This document shows positions 58,985 to 64,000 of a stretch of 64,000 nucleotides of DNA, piece after piece (positions within the stretch are counted from its first letter, which is position 1; each line of letters starts with the position of its first letter). A program made the position numbers and the translations under genes. The notes below the pieces were generated by a model, which saw only the letters and a program-made list of their open reading frames with translations, did no database searches and was not told the origin of the DNA. Source of the DNA: Phoenix dactylifera. Its lineage: Eukaryota > Streptophyta > Magnoliopsida > Arecales > Arecaceae. The DNA lies in assembly GCF_009389715.1 (NCBI RefSeq), contig NC_052392.1, positions 36,195,360-36,259,359 of the forward strand, given 5' to 3'.

Positions 58985-60900
58985 GATTGGTTGGTATTAA
59001 ATCTTAGCTCTCCCCTCTCAAAAATTAAAAAAAAAAAAAAAAAGTTATATCATAAGTTACACAAGCCCACAGGAACAACCGCCTATGATTGGCATGGTGC
59101 TCCACTATATAGTGCATATGGTATAGGATATAATTTCTCCTACTTTCAAGATATAAATGGTACAGCGAGATATCATTATTATAATCTTTGCTTAAAAGTG
59201 GTAGAAACTACATAGACATTATCTTTTAGCCTTCTATTGGATACTTTCATGGAGAGCCTCCTACATAAGCTGCTCCTCTTAATTATAATACTCTCATGTG
59301 CTACTAGTTTACCATATATATAGAGAGCTAGAAATAGTTGTACTTTTAATAATATAATAGATCAACTTTATTATATTCTCAGTCTTCTAAATTTAATCTA
59401 ATATCTAATTGATCAAGATCCTTTAGTTTCAAAACATCTTTAAACTAATATTGCTCTTCTTTTAGATTTTCAGAGAAGTCTAAAACCTAAACCCACTCGT
59501 CAAACAACTTATGTCTGAAAATACTTTGATGTCTCACGTTGCTAGATCTTGAGTAGATAGATACAAAATATTTCATACTTTTTTGGGCTTCTTTACAACC
59601 TAAATACAAAGATGATTTCATCTATAAATTATAGCATGGATAATTCACACTACCTTCTTAAATTTTAAATTTTACTTTCTTTTTCCAATCTCATTGAGTA
59701 TCTGTGGGCATCACCTTTGATTTTTCTAAGATATCCTATAAATCTTCTCCCATCAAATAAAATTTGACCAAAGACTTTCAAATTGAATAATAAGTATTGT
59801 TCAACTTATATCAACAACTGGTGGCAGGAGAAGCAGTCATATTGAAATTGATGAAGTCAACCATCACGATCCGAGTATTGAATCACAGTAGAGTCCACAT
59901 ATTTGCCTACATGCATAATAAATTACTAGAATCTCTAGAACCATGCCGAGTAATTATTTTAAAAACCATCTAACAGTCAAAGCACCATTTCAATCTATGT
60001 TTCAAATAAATTCTAATCGAAGCTACACATTACTTGACCACACTCCAACTTTGCATTGATATCATGGAGAACCACAAACACATGAACTACTAATTCCAAA
60101 ACCTATAGCTCTGGTACCATGTAGAATTATAAATACACGAACTTCCAATATCAAAATCTGACTTTGATATCATGTATAACCATGTGCTACTTGATGTGGA
60201 CTAAATATACTGGTCCATGTTCCAAAACAAACACATATTAAATCAAATAAAAATAGTGGAAAAAAATTTTTAGAGAGAAATAAATTTATTTAAAAGAAAT
60301 AAAGGCTGAAAGCTACTACTCGTAAAGATGTCTTACAAAAACTCTCACTATCACTCTTTACGTAATAGTTTCCCATACTTAATAAAATCATATTCTCTCT
60401 CCCACTACAACACAAAAACATCACTATTTCTTACTAAAAAATGAAAACATCACTGTCCCTCTTCCACCAAAACAGAAACTCAGCCTAAGATGCAATCTAA
60501 CTTAACATGAACCCGAATCCTATAGTTATTAGAACTAATAGCTAACTAAACAGAAATTCTAATAAAATTAGAATTTGACATTGAATCTCAGCATCCAAAC
60601 CCGGCCAAAATAGGTCAAAAATTCAAATATCAACCCAATATTTTTATTAAAACCCAAGCCACATACATCATGAAATAAATAGGTTAGATCTAAAATAAGT
60701 TTTAGATAGATTTTAAATGGGTTAAGTGAGTCTTAAAAATGCCTCGGGCCTTGATGGATTAAAACGGGTTAGTGCTTTAAACTTGAAATCGATCCGTTTA
60801 ATACATAGATAAAAGTCACTTCTAAAAACAAATAAATAAGTCCGTCAACTCATTTAAACTTTGAACCTGCTTACAGGAAGCTTGGTCGTGTTTTGCGGTA
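58985..60900. other. AT-rich intergenic stretch
   Basis: No gene was recognised. There is an A-run at 59028-59043. Near 60040-60190 short repeated phrases ('accacaaacacatgaactac', 'ctctggtaccatgtagaatt', 'gatatcatgtataaccatgt') look like worn retrotransposon leader sequence. Around 60600-60790 there are 'aaacccgg' and 'gggttag' motifs like those of the hAT subterminal regions. Confidence 0.4.
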
Positions 60901-60929
60901 CGGTTAACGGGTCAGGATTCAGGAATTAC

Positions 60930-61087
60930 CACGTGTCGCCGGACCAGCATGTCTGATTTGGAAGGAAAGACCATGTGGTCACAATTTTTATTAGTTGTCA
61001 ATAACTTGTCATTTAAGTTTCTCACTCCGGTCTGGGTTCCACTTGTCGTTCCTGCGTCACGTGTCGACCAATCCCGAAAGCCACGTG
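60930..61087. promoter_or_regulatory. Cluster of three CACGTG (G-box/ABRE) cores
   Basis: CACGTG occurs at 60930-60935 (context CCACGTGTC), 61058-61063 (TCACGTGTC) and 61082-61087 (CCACGTGAA). The first two carry the ACGTGTC form typical of abscisic-acid response elements. No transcribed gene was identified next to them. Confidence 0.35.
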
Positions 61088-61199
61088 AACCCGCTGGCCA
61101 GACTCACCTGCCATGAAAATATCTCACCCACCGTCGTCTTAAGTAACATGACGAGTGACGACAACATCCCATCCCAAAGCAACGGCACCTGTAATCACT

Positions 61200-62190
61200 A
61201 GCCCTCGTACAGCAAAGAAAACCATGCTTATAGTACAAAACCAGAACCAACCAGGGTCCTTCTCCTATTTAATCATATATTTTTTCTGAAAAATTAATAT
61301 CTTAATATACCATATTTAAAAAATAATTTTTATATATTTAATTGATTATGAAAAAAATGATGCCTTCCAAAATGGTTTATATTTAGCTGGATATTTTTTT
61401 TTAAAAAAAAATTGTAAAGTATTTGTAAAATGGCTTAAGAATATATTTGCAAATTACTTTAATTCACAGCCGATAAAAATTAGACTTTTTTATATTTCAT
61501 ATATTTTTTTAATAAAATATGAGTTTTTTATTTTTATGAGAATATTATTTTTCTATTTCTTTTCTTTAAAAACTTAAACCAAACATGAACTTTTTACTAT
61601 TTTTCCATTAACCATATTTTTTCTTCCCTTCTTCTAAATCAAACGAGTCCTTAATTCTCAAGTATTGCCTCACTCTCTCAAGCAACCGATCTAAGATTTG
61701 AATACTGTCCCTAAGAAGCTATTTACAAAATCTAAATTTATTTTTTATAATAGTCAAATATATTTTGAAAAAATAATGAAATTATTACATTAATATGTCT
61801 ATTGCACATCTTTGGGATAAATATAAGCATAATTATGAAAAAACAATGATATTATTTAAAAATAGTTATTATAACGGTTATTATAGTGAAATAGTTGGTG
61901 TTATTTACAAATCCATTGCACGTGTAACAGCCACACTAATAACATAGCAGCCGTCAACCTAGATAATGTATCGGTTGGGTGTAGGCATGGGTGAGCAACA
62001 AGTAAGTGCATTTATATCTTCGAAAGTTGGGCCTACGTAACGGAGACAGAGGAGCAGGCCAAGGCACGTGCGTGGGCCACAGTTATCTGTTTTTTTTTTT
62101 CCCGGCTTCATTGTTCTGTCCCTGTCATCAAAAGACATTTGTCACGGCTCCTAGTCCCCACCTCACTCCCTCTCTTGGACCCACCTTTCT
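61200..62190. other. AT-rich intergenic stretch
   Basis: Nothing was recognised. The stretch 61260-61880 is very AT-rich with T-runs. It is a plausible matrix-attachment-like region, but that is inference only. Confidence 0.4.
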
Positions 62191-62191
62191 C

Positions 62192-62678
62192 CATGGGCTC
62201 GTTTGGTTCGCGGAAAAAGAAGGGGGGAAAGTGTGGTCAACGGAAAAGTAATGAGATGCCTCTTGTTTGGTTGGAGTTTTCAAAGAAGAGAGAAGGGAAA
62301 GTTGTATTCCCATGGGAATGTGATTCCCACATTTTATGGGAAAGTCTTTCCCATGAGAAACATGGGAAAGTTACTTTCCCATGAGGCGGGAATCACTCCA
62401 TTTTTACTTTTTACCAAAAAGTCCCTTCAGCATTAAAGAAGCATTAAAGAGGCATTAAAAACCTAATTTTTATTAAGGGCATAATAGGAATTATATATAA
62501 CTTTCCTAGGAAAGTGGATGGCCAACCAAACATAAGCACCTTGGAAATTTGTCACTTTTCCATGGTCAACCAAACATGCCAAAAGTACTTTCCTAGGCAT
62601 CCTCTTCCTAGGAATTTGTTTCCCAGGAATCATATTCCTAGGAAGAAAAATGCTTCCCGCGAACCAAACGAGCCCCAT
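62192..62678. mobile_element. MITE with 19-bp perfect terminal inverted repeats
   Basis: The element spans 62195-62675 (481 bp). It starts GGGCTCGTTTGGTTCGCGG and ends with the exact complement. Three-base direct repeats CAT flank it (62192-62194 and 62676-62678). The interior has further inverted motifs such as 'tttcccatgggaa', 'tttcctaggaaag' and 'catgggaaagt'. The GGGCTCGTTTGG-type end resembles Tourist-like PIF/Harbinger MITEs, although the usual TWA target is not seen. There is no coding capacity. Confidence 0.8.
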
Positions 62679-62799
62679 ATGGTATAGTGGAATTGTCGTT
62701 ATTAATATTAGCTCTCTTTTTTTGGAATCTTGAGCAATTTTTCTTTTTCACTAAAACAGGCATTTCATCCATTAAGATACATCTAATAAAATTAAAAAA

Positions 62800-63040
62800 C
62801 AACAAGTCACAAAATGTCCCAAGCAACTTCTTTCCGACCTATAGGATGCATTCGAAATGGCAGGCTACATAAGCAACCATTCAGTTCGCGGTCCTATTAG
62901 CCTCTCCAAATACATGCTTAACTTGAAAAGCAGAACTAGGCTTTCCAAACAAAACTCTGATGCTTCGTCTCCTAACATGCTGAAGAGGAACAATAATTTG
63001 GGCTAGACTGTCCATTCGAACTGTATTTTGAGCATTTTAT
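62800..63040 (-). mobile_element. LINE RNase H C-terminal relic
   Basis: The - strand reads QIIVPLQHVRRRSIRVLFGK then PSSAFQVKHVFGEANRTAN and, after a TGA stop, MVAYVACHFEC. The 'VKHVFxEANRTA' segment followed by 'A.Y.A' is the end of the RNase H domain in plant LINE polyproteins. It is broken by a stop and is not part of a gene. Confidence 0.6.
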
Positions 63041-64000
63041 TGACTGAAAATTTTATTCTCAATATTTGCTTCTGATGATTATATTTAGATCTGGCTTTGA
63101 CAACAGTGTGAGGATGAGGGCTATAAAATCATGAAAAAATAACGTTAGTGGAATTTGTAGAACAAATTCACTCTATAATTAATTTTGTAAAAAAAAATCA
63201 TTTATTCGCTATTGGAGGTTTGGATGTGTTTGTTTGTTGTCTCTTGGGTAGTTCTGCGCAAGCGTATAAACTAATTAGCTTGTTCTCTATATACAATGTT
63301 CAAAAACACGTATGATGCCAAAAATTGGGTCGCTCGACATGATGTAGGAGGCTATTGAGGGCGATAAAAGGAATAACATTATAATCGAGGAAGACGTGGT
63401 GGGGCTCACAAGCGTGAAGAGGCATCTTAAATAGCAATAGAGAAGAGGGAGGCTTGCAACCCTACGAAAAAGCCGGAGGGGAAGGAAATGAGTAGGTAGA
63501 TGGAGGTAGCGAGCAAGAGCGGGGCTAAGATGCTGTTAAATATGGTGCAAATGCCATGGACACCAAAAAGGGAAAAAATATTGACAAGAGGGCACATGTG
63601 GTTGTGGGCTATATAGGGGAAGAAGAAGATATAGAAGTTGTGGCGAGTCTTCGGAGGACTCTATTTCAATCTTTATTTGTTTGTAATACATGAACTGTTA
63701 TACACATAATATCTACACTGATATACATATTTTAGCAAACTTATACACATAGTATATGTTTCCTAGACTTTTTGTTTAGGGGGGGGAGAGAGAGCCTGTT
63801 AGCACACATTTTTCTCTCGTTGGGACGGTCAGAAGAGGGATGACAAATCTCATGGCTAGGTTGTACACGGGCTTGCCATCGGCATCCGATCAGCTGGAAA
63901 AGAAATAATGAAAGGATGATGATGAAAGTAGTGTAGGTTTAGATACCTTAAATTTCAAGAACTTTCGATACTGTTGCACGACCCATTTGGAAAAAGAAAA
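63041..64000. other. Right end of window
   Basis: No gene was recognised. The stretch at 63400-63660 is purine-rich ('gaagaagaagatatagaag') with no long frame, and a G-run lies at 63780-63788. Confidence 0.4.

Noticed and set aside
1-64000. CRISPR arrays, bacterial operons, rRNA or intact tRNA genes
   Set aside because: No regularly spaced identical short repeats with unique spacers were seen, nor any conserved rRNA segments. The only tRNA-like sequence is the SINE head at about 39.78-39.85 kb.

Overview
The window looks like nuclear DNA of a flowering plant, probably a non-grass monocot such as a palm. It is AT-rich, has long introns and spliced genes with canonical GT/AG sites, and is crowded with plant transposon debris (CACTA, hAT, LINE, SINE, Ty3/gypsy gag, MITEs). 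The taxon is inferred from overall gene style and not proven.

Layout. (1) Positions 1-3474, + strand: the last two exons of a glycerol kinase gene. (2) Positions 3.98-38.07 kb: a cluster of leucine-rich-repeat receptor-like protein (RLP) genes on the - strand. It was built by segmental duplication of a roughly 9 kb unit. Copy A (7204-10892) is intact in all four exons (941 aa predicted). A dead extra first exon lies just upstream of it at 11424-11802. Copy B (17063-21081) is broken by a 1-nt deletion. Copy C (31479-37700) contains a tandem array of 147-nt LRR exons, some decayed, and has a stop codon in one exon. Decayed LINE sequence lies 3' of each copy. A CACTA fragment (to 24214) and a complete non-autonomous hAT element (29042-30612, perfect 8-bp target duplication) sit between B and C. 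(3) Positions 38-45.8 kb: gene-poor, with a SINE flanked by target duplications, a large inverted-repeat element with purine-rich tracts, and a Ty3/gypsy gag relic. (4) Positions 45.9-58.77 kb, - strand: a GT31 galactosyltransferase gene of the hydroxyproline O-galactosyltransferase (HPGT) type. Eleven exons join in frame over about 12.7 kb, and its introns carry MITEs, a 143-bp perfect tandem duplication and local repeats. (5) Positions 59-64 kb: gene-poor, with a G-box cluster, a MITE with 19-bp perfect terminal inverted repeats, and a LINE RNase H relic.

The genes do not form a pathway. Glycerol kinase feeds glycerol into glycerol-3-phosphate. The HPGT-like enzyme would start O-glycosylation of arabinogalactan proteins in the Golgi. 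The RLPs are predicted cell-surface receptors without a kinase domain. The most interesting structure is copy C: interchangeable two-LRR exons, all 147 nt and all with the same intron phase, duplicated in tandem at about 350-370-bp spacing. This is a snapshot of how a receptor ectodomain can be lengthened or shortened without frame damage.
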